DNA from: Coprosoma sp963632935
GTDB lineage: Bacteria > Bacillota_I > Bacilli_A > RF39 > UBA660
NCBI GenBank assembly: GCA_963632935.1
Contig: CAVGWA010000021.1
Coordinates: 1 to 25,739, forward strand
Direction: 5' to 3'
Length of the DNA: 25,739 nt
Below the pieces are notes generated by a model, which saw nothing but the letters and a program-made list of their open reading frames with translations, did no database searches and had not been told where the DNA came from. The stretch's first letter is position 1. Each line of letters starts with the position of its first letter. Positions 6,750 to 13,008 of this stretch are shown piece after piece. The position numbers and the translations under genes are program-made.

Positions 6750-6760
6750 GGGGTGGAAAT

Positions 6761-7096
6761 ATGAAAAAACGAATTTTAATTATTATTGTAGTTTTATTAA
6801 TAGTATTTGGTGTTTTTTTATTAAGTTTCAATCAACTTAATAAAAATAATGAAGATAATAAATTATCTAAAAAGATGGAAAGTGCTAGTCAAGATTATTT
6901 TGAAAAATATATTAGTGCTAATGATAGTACCAATGTTTATACTGTTACATTAGAAGATTTAAATAAAGTCAGTAGTACAGAAAATTATGATTTAAATGGT
7001 TTAGAAAATTGTAATAAATCCCTTACAAAAGCTGAAATTACAATTAATTATAAAACTGGTAAACCAAAAAATACAAAAATAAAATTAAAATGCTAA
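6761..7096 (+). CDS. Small membrane-anchored protein with pilin-like tail
   Basis: The 111-residue product has one N-terminal membrane segment (about 4-25, RILIIIVVLLIVFGVFLLSF) followed by an extracytoplasmic domain. Part of it (ASQDYFEKYIS...YTVTLEDLNK...CNKSLTKAEITINYKTGKPKNTKIKLKC) resembles heads of small pseudopilins, with two cysteines that could form a disulfide. The FTLVE prepilin cleavage motif is missing, so it is not a normal pilin. It starts 11 bp after sufB with a GGGGTGG ribosome site and probably shares its transcript, though a role in Fe-S assembly is unlikely. Its stop codon is within the terminator stem/loop. I do not know its function. Confidence 0.75.
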   Translation: MKKRILIIIVVLLIVFGVFLLSFNQLNKNNEDNKLSKKMESASQDYFEKYISANDSTNVYTVTLEDLNKVSSTENYDLNGLENCNKSLTKAEITINYKTGKPKNTKIKLKC

Positions 7097-7110
7097 AATA
7101 GCATTTTTTT
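7087..7110 (+). terminator. Terminator after the sufB operon
   Basis: AAAATGCTA (7087-7095) pairs with TAGCATTTT (7099-7107) with a 3-nt loop and more T following. The stop TAA (7094-7096) is part of the hairpin. Confidence 0.75.
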
Positions 7111-7143
7111 AATATTTATCAGTTAAAATTTATAATTTTTAAT

Positions 7144-7174
7144 AACCTAATTTATTAAATTCAGGTTGTTTTTT
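7144..7174 (+). terminator. Second terminator-like hairpin before ssb
   Basis: AACCTAATTTA (7144-7154) pairs with TAAATTCAGGTT (7156-7167) with one bulged base, then GTTTTTT. No gene lies between this and the previous terminator, so it is a back-up terminator or the end of a small RNA. The 154-bp gap holds nothing else clear except the ssb promoter. Confidence 0.45.
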
Positions 7175-7199
7175 AATTGAAATTACATGTTTTTAAATT

Positions 7200-7228
7200 T
7201 TGCTTATTTATAACTATTTTTGTATAGT
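7200..7228 (+). promoter_or_regulatory. ssb promoter
   Basis: TTGCTT (7200-7205) and TATAGT (7223-7228) are 17 bp apart, upstream of a strong AAAGGAGG ribosome site. Confidence 0.55.
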
Positions 7229-7250
7229 ATAGCCCGAAAGGAGGATAAAT

Positions 7251-7580
7251 ATGCTTAATCAAATTGTTTTAGTTGGCCGTTTAACTTCAGATCCTGAATT
7301 ATATGAAACAGAAAATGGTAGAAAAATGGCAAGATTAATTTTAGCAGTTCCAAGAGCTTATAAAAATGTTAAAGGCGAATATGATACGGATTTTATCACA
7401 TGCAGGTTATGGCAAGGAGTTGCTCAATCAACAACTGATTATTGTCATAAAGGTGATTTAATTGGAATCAAAGGCCGTTTAGAAACATATAATTTTGATA
7501 CTGAAGAAGGAAGAAAATTCTTTACAGAAGTTATTGCTGAAAAAATAACTTTCTTATCAAGTAAAAAACAAGGTGCCTAA
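7251..7580 (+). CDS. ssb: Short single-stranded DNA-binding protein
   Basis: The 109-residue protein is a single OB fold: MLNQIVLVGRLTSDPELYETENGRKMA, FITCRLW, KGDLIGIKGRLETYNFD, and a final strand. It stops right after the OB fold (KITFLSSKKQGA) and lacks the Gly/Gln-rich linker and acidic DDDIPF-type tip by which replicative SSB recruits partners. It thus resembles the short SsbB type, used in competence or as a secondary SSB, more than the main SsbA. It is not placed between rpsF and rpsR, where the main ssb usually lies. It is a single-gene unit with its own promoter and a bidirectional terminator. Confidence 0.88.
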   Translation: MLNQIVLVGRLTSDPELYETENGRKMARLILAVPRAYKNVKGEYDTDFITCRLWQGVAQSTTDYCHKGDLIGIKGRLETYNFDTEEGRKFFTEVIAEKITFLSSKKQGA

Positions 7581-7591
7581 TCCTTGTTTTT
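7564..7591. terminator. Bidirectional terminator shared by ssb and the minus-strand XRE gene
   Basis: AAAAACAAGG (7564-7573) pairs with CCTTGTTTTT (7582-7591). The 8-nt loop holds both stop codons: TAA of ssb at 7578-7580 and TAG of the opposing gene at 7577-7579. Confidence 0.8.
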
Positions 7592-7780
7592 GAATGCTTT
7601 ATAAAATATATCATCAGGTTTCTTTTTAAATATTTTTGCTATTTTAAAAGCCATATCATAAGAAAGACGCCGTTTATCATTTTCTAATTGCCAGTAAAAT
7701 GGTTTACTTATATTTAATTTTTCAGCCATTTCCTCACATGTTAAATGATGTTTTTTTCTTATTTCTTTTAATTCGTGCAT
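7577..7780 (-). CDS. XRE-family helix-turn-helix regulator, 67 aa
   Basis: The product is a bare HTH_XRE domain: LKEIRKKHHLTCEEMAEKLNISKPFYWQLENDKRRLSYDMAFKIAKIF, ending KPDDIFYKAFKNKD. It should bind DNA as a dimer. The ATG at 7780 is chosen because GGAGG lies just upstream; an ATG at 7795 contains that ribosome site and would add only MEDLK. Its promoter has the 17-bp operator O1 filling the -35/-10 spacer, so it is likely repressed by itself or by one of the two divergent XRE proteins. It meets ssb tail to tail. Confidence 0.82.
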   Translation of the reverse strand: MHELKEIRKKHHLTCEEMAEKLNISKPFYWQLENDKRRLSYDMAFKIAKIFKKKPDDIFYKAFKNKD

Positions 7781-7799
7781 TTTGAGGTCCTCCAAATAT

Positions 7800-7828
7800 A
7801 TTATATATTAACTTCAAGTTAATTTCAA
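7800..7828 (-). promoter_or_regulatory. Promoter of the minus-strand XRE gene
   Basis: On the minus strand TTGAAA (7823-7828) and TATAAT (7800-7805) are exactly 17 bp apart. Operator O1 occupies the whole spacer, a classic repression geometry. Confidence 0.7.
7807..7823. promoter_or_regulatory. Operator O1 of the XRE cluster
   Basis: ATTAACTTCAAGTTAAT is a perfect 17-bp palindrome around a central C. Related copies lie at 7835-7851 and 8286-8302. Confidence 0.65.
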
Positions 7829-7834
7829 TGAAAA

Positions 7835-7851
7835 TATAACGCAAAGTTAAT
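7835..7851. promoter_or_regulatory. Operator O2 of the XRE cluster
   Basis: TATAACGCAAAGTTAAT matches O1 at 12 of 17 positions, with the right half AAGTTAAT intact. It ends 27 bp before the extended -10 of the gene at 7913. Confidence 0.5.
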
Positions 7852-7875
7852 GTTAATGTTTTGCTAACAAAATAT

Positions 7876-7884
7876 TGTTATAAT
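7876..7884 (+). promoter_or_regulatory. Extended -10 of the XRE gene at 7913
   Basis: TGT-TATAAT (7876-7884) forms an extended -10. The -35 is weak, so an upstream-bound regulator may be needed for activity. Confidence 0.5.
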
Positions 7885-7912
7885 CTTCCTAGCGAAAGGA
7901 TAAAGGTATTTT

Positions 7913-8284
7913 ATGGTAGCAGGTCAAAGATTACGTAAAGCAAGGCAAAAAATGGGCTTAACCCAAAAACAATTAGCTATAATAGTTGGAGTAAAAGCTG
8001 CAGAAATTTCACAGTATGAAGCAGATAAAAGGACACCAAGATGGCAAGTGTTTAATAAATTGTTAGATGCTTTAAATGTAACAGCCGATGAAATATTAGG
8101 CCGCGAGGTTACCGTTCGTGATGAAGAAGAATACGAAATTAGATTATCCAAAGAAGATTTAAAAATTCTTTCTAGTTTAAAAGAAAAATCTAAACTATAT
8201 AAATTATTACTTGATGATCCTGAAAGAAACATTCAAATGATAAATAATAATTTAAAATATATTATTCCAGAGATAGATAAATAA
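7913..8284 (+). CDS. XRE-family regulator with paralogous C-terminal extension (123 aa)
   Basis: An N-terminal HTH_XRE domain (about 5-62: LRKARQKMGLTQKQLAIIVGVKAAEISQYEADKRTPRWQVFNKLLDALNVTADEILG) is followed by a tail (about 66-123) starting DEEEYEIRLSKEDLKIL and holding a helix with DDPER. The tail has no sensor domain that I know; it is shared with the next gene and may mediate dimerisation or ligand response. The ATG at 7913 follows GAAAGGATAAAGG. Upstream are operators O1 and O2. With the next gene it forms a tandem duplication, the two copies being separated by a promoter and operator of their own. Confidence 0.85.
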   Translation: MVAGQRLRKARQKMGLTQKQLAIIVGVKAAEISQYEADKRTPRWQVFNKLLDALNVTADEILGREVTVRDEEEYEIRLSKEDLKILSSLKEKSKLYKLLLDDPERNIQMINNNLKYIIPEIDK

Positions 8285-8285
8285 A

Positions 8286-8302
8286 ATTAACTTTTGGTTA
8301 AT
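8286..8302. promoter_or_regulatory. Operator O3 of the XRE cluster
   Basis: ATTAACTTTTGGTTAAT matches O1 at 14 of 17 positions, both outer arms included. It ends exactly 27 bp before the next extended -10, the same spacing as O2. Confidence 0.6.
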
Positions 8303-8326
8303 TCGACTGAAACTACAAAATAATCT

Positions 8327-8335
8327 TGTTATAAT
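8327..8335 (+). promoter_or_regulatory. Extended -10 of the XRE gene at 8355
   Basis: TGT-TATAAT, in the same context (TTGTTATAAT) as the box before the 7913 gene. No good -35 is present. Confidence 0.5.
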
Positions 8336-8354
8336 TTCGATTAGTGGTGATAGT

Positions 8355-8708
8355 ATGTTAGGTTATGAACTAAAACAATACCGAGAAAAACAAGGAATAA
8401 GTGGAAAAAAATTAGCTGAATTAATTGGCGTATCTGGAGCGACTATTAGTTATATTGAAAGTGGAAGACACATGCCTTCTTTATCTAATTTAATAAAAAT
8501 AGGTCAAGTTTTAAATATACCTGCAAATGTTTTGTTGGATCAAGACACACCTGCTTTAATTGTATCAGAAGATGAGGAGTATAAAGTGCGTATATCGAAA
8601 GAAGATTTAAAAATAATTAATTTGCTTAAGCTTTATCCTGAGGCTTATAATAAACTTTGTAAGGAACCTGAAAGAACAGTTAGTAAAATGATAATTAATT
8701 TAAAGTAA
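8355..8708 (+). CDS. XRE-family regulator, paralogue of the preceding gene (117 aa)
   Basis: An HTH_XRE domain (about 4-60: LKQYREKQGISGKKLAELIGVSGATISYIESGRHMPSLSNLIKIGQVLNIPANVLL) is followed by the same kind of tail as the 7913 product: DEEYKVRISKEDLKIINLL and EPER. Differences in the recognition helix (GVSGATISYIESG against GVKAAEISQYEAD) suggest that the two copies may prefer different operator variants. The gene has its own operator (O3) and promoter. It ends just 18 bp before the argS promoter; there is no sign of a functional link to argS. Confidence 0.85.
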   Translation: MLGYELKQYREKQGISGKKLAELIGVSGATISYIESGRHMPSLSNLIKIGQVLNIPANVLLDQDTPALIVSEDEEYKVRISKEDLKIINLLKLYPEAYNKLCKEPERTVSKMIINLK

Positions 8709-8726
8709 TTTTTAAGTTGAATGACT

Positions 8727-8755
8727 TTGACAATGATGCTATTATTTTATATAAT
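8727..8755 (+). promoter_or_regulatory. Consensus promoter of the argS T-box transcript
   Basis: TTGACA (8727-8732) and TATAAT (8750-8755) are 17 bp apart, a full consensus sigma-A promoter. Confidence 0.85.
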
Positions 8756-8762
8756 TGTATTA

Positions 8763-8970
8763 AGGCAATGAAGAAAAATAGTAGTAAGTAAAAAATATTT
8801 ATAGTGAGTCTAGTTGTGGTGGAATCTAGATAATATTTCCTTATGAACGCGTTTCTTATGTTAAGCTGTTTGTATAATCTGCATTAAGGGTTTAAAGTTG
8901 CATAGAAATTTCTATGAAATAAGGTGGTACCGCGGGGGTTTCTCGTCCTTATTTTATGGGATTTTTTTAT
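8763..8970 (+). promoter_or_regulatory. T-box leader for arginine (tRNA-sensing riboswitch)
   Basis: The hallmark T-box sequence AAGGTGGTACCGCG is at 8921-8934. Upstream is a stem I with the AGTGAGTCTAG K-turn-like element and GTGGTGGAATCTAG, and a specifier region GAA-CGC-G with the Arg codon CGC at 8848-8850. The palindrome CATAGAAATTTCTATG (8901-8916) is probably part of stem III. The terminator pairs AAATAAGG (8917-8924) with CCTTATTT (8947-8954), extended by G-U-rich pairing, and ends in a seven-base T-run at 8962-8968. Uncharged tRNA-Arg would stabilise the antiterminator and switch argS on. The specifier agrees with the gene downstream. Confidence 0.92.
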
Positions 8971-8986
8971 ATATTGGAGGGTTATT

Positions 8987-10654
8987 ATGTATGAAAAATT
9001 AGAAAAAATTGTTAATGATGTAATGATTTCTTTAGGATATGAATATAGTTCAAAGGTTATTAAATCAAATATATCTGGTGTTGATTTTCAATGTGATGAT
9101 GCTTTTAAAATGGCTAAAATTTATCATAAATCTCCATTTGATATTGCAAGTGAGATAGCTTTAAAATTAGATGATATTGAATGTTTTAAAGTTGTTTATG
9201 CTCAAAGACCTGGTTTTATAAATATTGTAGTTACTGATAAATTTATAAATGATTCTTTAAGAGAAGTTATTAAAAGTGATAAGTTCGGAGTAAAATTAGA
9301 AAATAAAAAAATAGTTATTGATTATGGTGGACCTAATGTTGCGAAACCTCTTCATGTAGGACATTTAAGATCTGCTGTTATTGGTCAGGCTATTAGTAAT
9401 ATTTTGTCTTTTGTTGGTAATGATGTGATTTCTGATGTTCATTTAGGTGATATTGGCATGCAAATGGGACAGGTAATTTACGGTATATTAAAAGATTTTC
9501 CAGATGGAAATTATGAAAATATTGATTTAAATTATTTAAATGTTACGTATCCTAAGATAAGTGCTTTATGTAAAGAGAATGATTTAGTAAAAAAAGAGTG
9601 TGGTTTAATTACTAAAAAGTTACAAGAGGGTAATGAAGAATATAGACGTTTATGGAAGATAATTAGAGATATTTCTATTAAGGATATAAAGAGATTATAT
9701 GATTATTTATCTGTTCGGTTTGATTATTGGTATGGTGAAAGCGATTCATATAAGTATTTTGATGAGATGATTAAATATTTAGATAATGAAAATATTTTAA
9801 AATTAGATAATGGTGCGAAAGTGGTTTATGTTAAAGAGGATGAAGATAAAATTGAAATACCACCTTGTTTAATTCAAAAATCAGATGGAGCTTATTTATA
9901 TGCAACTTCTGATTTGGGCAGTATTTGGCAAAGAAAGAAGGATTTTAATCCAGATGATATTATTTATATTGCTGATAATCGTCAAAGTATGCATTTTCTT
10001 CAAGTTTTTAGGGTTGCTAGAAAATCACGTATGTTTTTAGGTAATTTAGAACATCATGGGTTTGGAACTGTTAATGGCAAAGATAATAAACCATTTAAAA
10101 CAAGAACTGGTGATGCTTTAAAATTAGATGATTTAATAAATGAAGTAAAGAATGAATTTATTAATTTAAGAGAAGAAAATAAAAATATGTCAAATGAAGA
10201 TTTGGATAAAATTGTAAATTCTATTTTAAAATTTGCTGATTTACAAAATGATTTAACTAGGAATTATATTTTTGATATTAAGAAATTTAGTGAAGTAAAT
10301 GGAAAAACTGGGCCATATATTTTGTATACATATTTAAGGATAAATAAATTATTAGAAGATGTTTCTGTTGATTTATCAAATAATATTTATAATGATACGG
10401 ATAGGCTTTTAAGGTTAAAACTTTTAGATGTTACTAGGGTTATAGAACTTTCTGCTAAAGAAAGAAGACCACATTATATTGCAATTTATTTGTATGAACT
10501 TTCAGTAATAGCTAATAATTTTTATCAAAATAATTATATGTCTAATTTATCTGATCAAATGAAATCTGATTTGATTAATGTTTTAACTTTTAATAATAAA
10601 GTGATTGAAGTTTTATTAAATTTATTAAGTATATACATTCCAAAGGCTATGTAG
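8987..10654 (+). CDS. argS: Arginyl-tRNA synthetase
   Basis: The 555-residue class I enzyme joins arginine to tRNA-Arg. The N-terminal Add-1-like tRNA-binding domain (about 1-90) leads into the catalytic core, with the HIGH-type motif in VAKPLHVGHLRSA, the GDIGMQMGQVI segment, and the KMSK-loop equivalent KPFKTRTGDALKL, a non-canonical form typical of ArgRS. The C-terminal DALR anticodon-binding domain contains YTYLRINKLL and ends IYIPKAM. The ATG at 8987 with GGAGGG upstream is the correct start; the frame runs open 63 bases further into the T-box but that part is not coding. The TAG stop lies in a terminator hairpin. Confidence 0.96.
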   Translation: MYEKLEKIVNDVMISLGYEYSSKVIKSNISGVDFQCDDAFKMAKIYHKSPFDIASEIALKLDDIECFKVVYAQRPGFINIVVTDKFINDSLREVIKSDKFGVKLENKKIVIDYGGPNVAKPLHVGHLRSAVIGQAISNILSFVGNDVISDVHLGDIGMQMGQVIYGILKDFPDGNYENIDLNYLNVTYPKISALCKENDLVKKECGLITKKLQEGNEEYRRLWKIIRDISIKDIKRLYDYLSVRFDYWYGESDSYKYFDEMIKYLDNENILKLDNGAKVVYVKEDEDKIEIPPCLIQKSDGAYLYATSDLGSIWQRKKDFNPDDIIYIADNRQSMHFLQVFRVARKSRMFLGNLEHHGFGTVNGKDNKPFKTRTGDALKLDDLINEVKNEFINLREENKNMSNEDLDKIVNSILKFADLQNDLTRNYIFDIKKFSEVNGKTGPYILYTYLRINKLLEDVSVDLSNNIYNDTDRLLRLKLLDVTRVIELSAKERRPHYIAIYLYELSVIANNFYQNNYMSNLSDQMKSDLINVLTFNNKVIEVLLNLLSIYIPKAM

Positions 10655-10660
10655 CTTTTT
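10642..10660 (+). terminator. Terminator containing the argS stop codon
   Basis: AAAGGCT (10642-10648) pairs with AGCTTTT (10653-10659), with one G-U pair and a 4-nt loop, and a short T-run. The argS TAG spans the loop and the 3' arm. Confidence 0.5.
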
Positions 10661-10690
10661 AATATAATATTGTTTGGTACTGAAAAAATG

Positions 10691-10724
10691 CAGGATAAAC
10701 GCATGAGTTTTTAAAACTTATGTG
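10691..10724 (+). repeat. Left inverted repeat of the ISAs1 element
   Basis: The 34-bp repeat begins CAGGATAAACGCATGAG and is the reverse complement of 11786-11818 apart from one inserted A. Confidence 0.9.
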
Positions 10725-10760
10725 TTTTTTAGTGTATAATACAGAAAAGGATAAAAGAAT

Positions 10761-11792
10761 ATGAGTAAGAAAAGTAGTAAATTAATGGAGATAAGTGAAA
10801 TGCTTGATAAAATAAATATTAATTTTAATGAATTAAGTAACCAAAGTATAAAAGATATTATAACCATAGTGAAAAAACAAGAAGATACAAGATATTAAGC
10901 CAATGTTAAACATAAATAGAAGACATAATATTAATTACCTTATTTGCGGTTTTAACGAAATGCAATGAATGGACAAAAATAGAATCATTTGCGAAAAGAA
11001 AGAAAAATTGAGTATGGATGGTAAAACTTCTAATGGTTCCAGTAGAAGCACTGGAATTAATAAAGATGGAGAAGTAGTAAATATAATGAGTGTTTATTCA
11101 AATAATTATTGTATTTCTCTTATACAAGATTACATAACAGAAAAAAAGTAATGAAATACCAATGTAACCCAAATTATTAGAAAAATTAAAATTAGAAGGA
11201 TGTGTAGTAACAGTGGATGCATTAAATACACAAGTAGAAACTATAAAAGCAATATTAAAAGGAAAAGCTGATTATGTACTATCAATAAAGGAAAATCAAT
11301 TACTAACACACAAAGAAATAAAAGAATATTTTGAAAATGATAAAATAAATGGAGAAGTAAAAAAGCAAAATTATAAAAAACTATATCTAAAGAACATAAT
11401 GGAATTATTACAAGAGAATATTGTATGACCAATGATATAAATTGGATGGAAAAAAGGTAGTTGAAAACAGATATTATATTATTAGTTTTACAAACGATAT
11501 AGAATTATTTTCAAAAAGTGTTAGATCAGAATGGGGTGTTAAAAACAATTTACATGCATCATTATATATTGTATTTAAAGAAGATAGTAATAAAACACTT
11601 GAAAAGAATGGTTCTAAAAATCTTGGAATATTAAGAAGAATTGCATTAGCAATATTGAAATTTGTTCAAACATATTATAAAAAAAGCTTAAATTTAATAA
11701 GAACGGACTTATCGTTTGATTTTGAAAACGAAATAGAAAATATCTTTAAATTGTTAGACGTGGAACAATTGATGCAATTGAAAAACACATAA
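10761..11792 (+). pseudogene. Broken ISAs1-family transposase
   Basis: Pieces in different frames add up to one ISAs1 (DDE) transposase. A 45-codon start (10761-10898) ends at a stop after QEDTRY. A frame around 10920-10990 reads IEDIILITLFAVLTKCNEW and ESFAK. The piece at 10969-11151 holds the first Asp in MDGKTSNGS. After an in-frame stop, 11213-11428 holds the second Asp in TVDALNTQ and ADYVLSIKENQ. The piece at 11442-11792 holds VENRYYI, WGVKNNLH and FKEDSNKTLEKN with the catalytic Glu region. About 100 residues between ESFAK and MDGKT are missing compared with the family. Several frameshifts and a deletion make it non-functional. Confidence 0.88.
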
Positions 11793-11818
11793 GTTTAAAA
11801 ACTCATGCGTTTATCCTG
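11786..11818 (-). repeat. Right inverted repeat of the ISAs1 element
   Basis: The 33-bp partner of 10691-10724 starts right after the transposase coding end and finishes ATCCTG at 11818. Confidence 0.9.
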
Positions 11819-11836
11819 ATCAAAATGTTTTTTCTG

Positions 11837-11865
11837 TTGAATTGAATAAAAAAATGTGCTATGAT
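11837..11865 (+). promoter_or_regulatory. Promoter of the first tasA-like gene
   Basis: TTGAAT (11837-11842) and TATGAT (11860-11865) are 17 bp apart; TGC just before the hexamer gives an extended -10. It lies 18 bp outside the IS end, so the insertion left it intact but may have removed upstream control sites. Confidence 0.6.
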
Positions 11866-11888
11866 ATGGAAAGTAGAGGAGGAAATAT

Positions 11889-12434
11889 ATGGAAGCTAGA
11901 CACAAGAATGCTTTAATTGGTGCTTTACTTGCTGTTGTACTTGTTATGGCAGTAGGTTATGCTGCATTTGCACAACAATTAACAATTAATGGTACATCTA
12001 CAATTACTTCAAAATGGGATGTTCATATGGAAAAAGGAACAGCTGTTGCTAATTCAACAATGGGCACTGTACCTACTGGTACTGTTACAGTTGCTGATGG
12101 TGGATTATCTGCTACTTTTAGTGCTGAATTAGTTTCACCTGGAGATACTGTTACTTTTACAGTACCTGTTGTTAATAAAGGTACAATTAATGCTAAATTA
12201 AGTAATATTAATTTATCTGGAACTGGTTTGACTGTTTCTGGTATGACAGCCACTTCAACTGATGGTAATATTAAATATACTGTAACTAGTCCAGGAACAA
12301 CGACTTTAGTTAACACTACAGGAACAGCTAATGTTATTGTAAAAGCTGAATTTGTTAATAAAGCTGCTGGCAATACAAATGCATATAATTCAACAGCATC
12401 ACTTACAATAACAATGAGCTATGTTCAAGCTTAA
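11889..12434 (+). CDS. TasA/CalY-like secreted fibre protein, copy 1 (181 aa)
   Basis: The N-terminus MEARHKNALIGALLAVVLVM is a signal peptide of the SipW-processed kind, with a likely cut after YAAFA. The mature part begins QQLTINGTSTITSKWDVHM and is beta-rich, Thr/Val/Gly-rich and cysteine-free, with the VADGGLSATFSAELVSPGDTV segment and VVNKGTINAKL pattern seen in TasA/CalY (M73-type) jelly-roll matrix proteins. TasA subunits form extracellular filaments by donating an N-terminal strand to the next subunit. The ribosome site GAGGAGG is strong, and the codons (GCT, ACT, GGT, GTT) are less AT-skewed than those of the neighbours, suggesting high expression. The second copy lies 574 bp downstream. 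Confidence 0.8.
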   Translation: MEARHKNALIGALLAVVLVMAVGYAAFAQQLTINGTSTITSKWDVHMEKGTAVANSTMGTVPTGTVTVADGGLSATFSAELVSPGDTVTFTVPVVNKGTINAKLSNINLSGTGLTVSGMTATSTDGNIKYTVTSPGTTTLVNTTGTANVIVKAEFVNKAAGNTNAYNSTASLTITMSYVQA

Positions 12435-12456
12435 AAGTTTTTTTGAGAAAGTTTAT

Positions 12457-12485
12457 AAAAGTGGCAATTAAATTTGCTGCTTTTT
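12457..12485 (+). terminator. Terminator of the first tasA-like gene
   Basis: AAAAGTGGCAA (12457-12467) pairs with TTGCTGCTTTT (12474-12484), with two G-U pairs and a 6-nt loop, and T residues follow. Confidence 0.6.
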
Positions 12486-12536
12486 ATGTATAATGTGAAA
12501 GTTATATTATTTATTGTTATGGTCAAAATACTAGAA

Positions 12537-12560
12537 AATAAGTGAGTTTGCTCACTTATT
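12537..12560. terminator. Perfect hairpin between the tasA-like genes
   Basis: AATAAGTGAG (12537-12546) and CTCACTTATT (12551-12560) form a 10-bp perfect stem with a TTTG loop. The T-run is poor. It may end the minus-strand relic at 12597-12803 or act as a back-up terminator. Confidence 0.5.
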
Positions 12561-12596
12561 ATTTCAAAATAGTTTTTCTTTAAGTTGTGTTAAACT

Positions 12597-12803
12597 TTAT
12601 GACTGATTAATATATTCTGCATATGCTATATCTTCAATTCGCAAAATTCAAATAATTATCACAGAACACAGAAAAATAAGGCAACTAAGTATTTTTTTAA
12701 TAATTGTCTTTTTTCTTTGTTTAAATCTGCATATATATATCCAGTAATTCATCTTGTTCAAATATTCTAAAATAATGTTTAGTTACTATAGCAATTCTAA
12801 CTC
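12597..12803 (-). pseudogene. Frameshifted gene relic between the tasA-like genes
   Basis: On the minus strand one frame reads IAIVTKHYFRIFEQDELLDIY. After a shift at the run ATATATATAT (about 12730-12740) a second frame continues ADLNKEKRQLLKKYLVALFF. A third frame near the end reads ILRIEDIAYAEYINQS followed by TAA at 12597-12599. The charged, helical, protein-like pieces in successive frames indicate a decayed gene, and AT-repeat slippage is the likely first lesion. I do not recognise the family. The rest of the 571-bp gap (12435-13005) holds two hairpins and the next promoter. Confidence 0.5.
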
Positions 12804-12932
12804 CTTATTGTTTGATTTTATCATTTAAAAACACCTACTTTTATTGAATACTATCTTATGTATATATTAAATTTAGGCGTTTGTTACTTATTATTTGAAT
12901 TTTGCGTATTGAAGAAAAATTATCAAAAACTG

Positions 12933-12961
12933 TTGAAAATGGAAATTAAATGTGGTATATT
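12933..12961 (+). promoter_or_regulatory. Promoter of the second tasA-like gene
   Basis: TTGAAA (12933-12938) and TATATT (12956-12961) are 17 bp apart. The second copy can therefore be transcribed separately from the first. Confidence 0.6.
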
Positions 12962-13008
12962 TTATGTAGAGTAGATGAGCTACTTGAATATAGAGAAAGG
13001 AAGATTTG

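Larger units (their letters stand above)
10691..11818 (+). mobile_element. Decayed ISAs1-family insertion sequence (1128 bp)
   Basis: Terminal inverted repeats of 34 bp (10691-10724) and 33 bp (11786-11818) are identical except for one extra A, begin CAGGATAAAC, and bracket a broken ISAs1-type transposase. The 9 bp on each side (10682-10690 and 11819-11827) agree at six positions and share AAAATG, perhaps a worn target duplication. The element is shorter than a normal ISAs1 member, because the transposase has lost an internal stretch. It sits between argS and the first tasA-like gene. The intact ends mean that it could still be moved by a related transposase. Confidence 0.88.

Noticed and set aside
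8924..8986. An N-terminal extension of argS.
   Set aside because: It is the open frame through the T-box and terminator; GGAGGG serves the ATG at 8987, where the family begins.
12023..12373. Minus-strand open frame of 116 codons inside the first tasA-like gene (and a similar one at 13077-13454).
   Set aside because: Both are antisense shadows of Val/Thr-rich coding sequence, with no ribosome site.
12451..12494. A second copy of the tasA-like promoter region after the first gene (shared GG-AATTAAAT and TTTTATGTA text with 12939-12968), hinting at a lost third subunit gene.
   Set aside because: The stretch is better explained as the terminator stem of the first gene at 12457-12485; the similarity is short and AT-rich.
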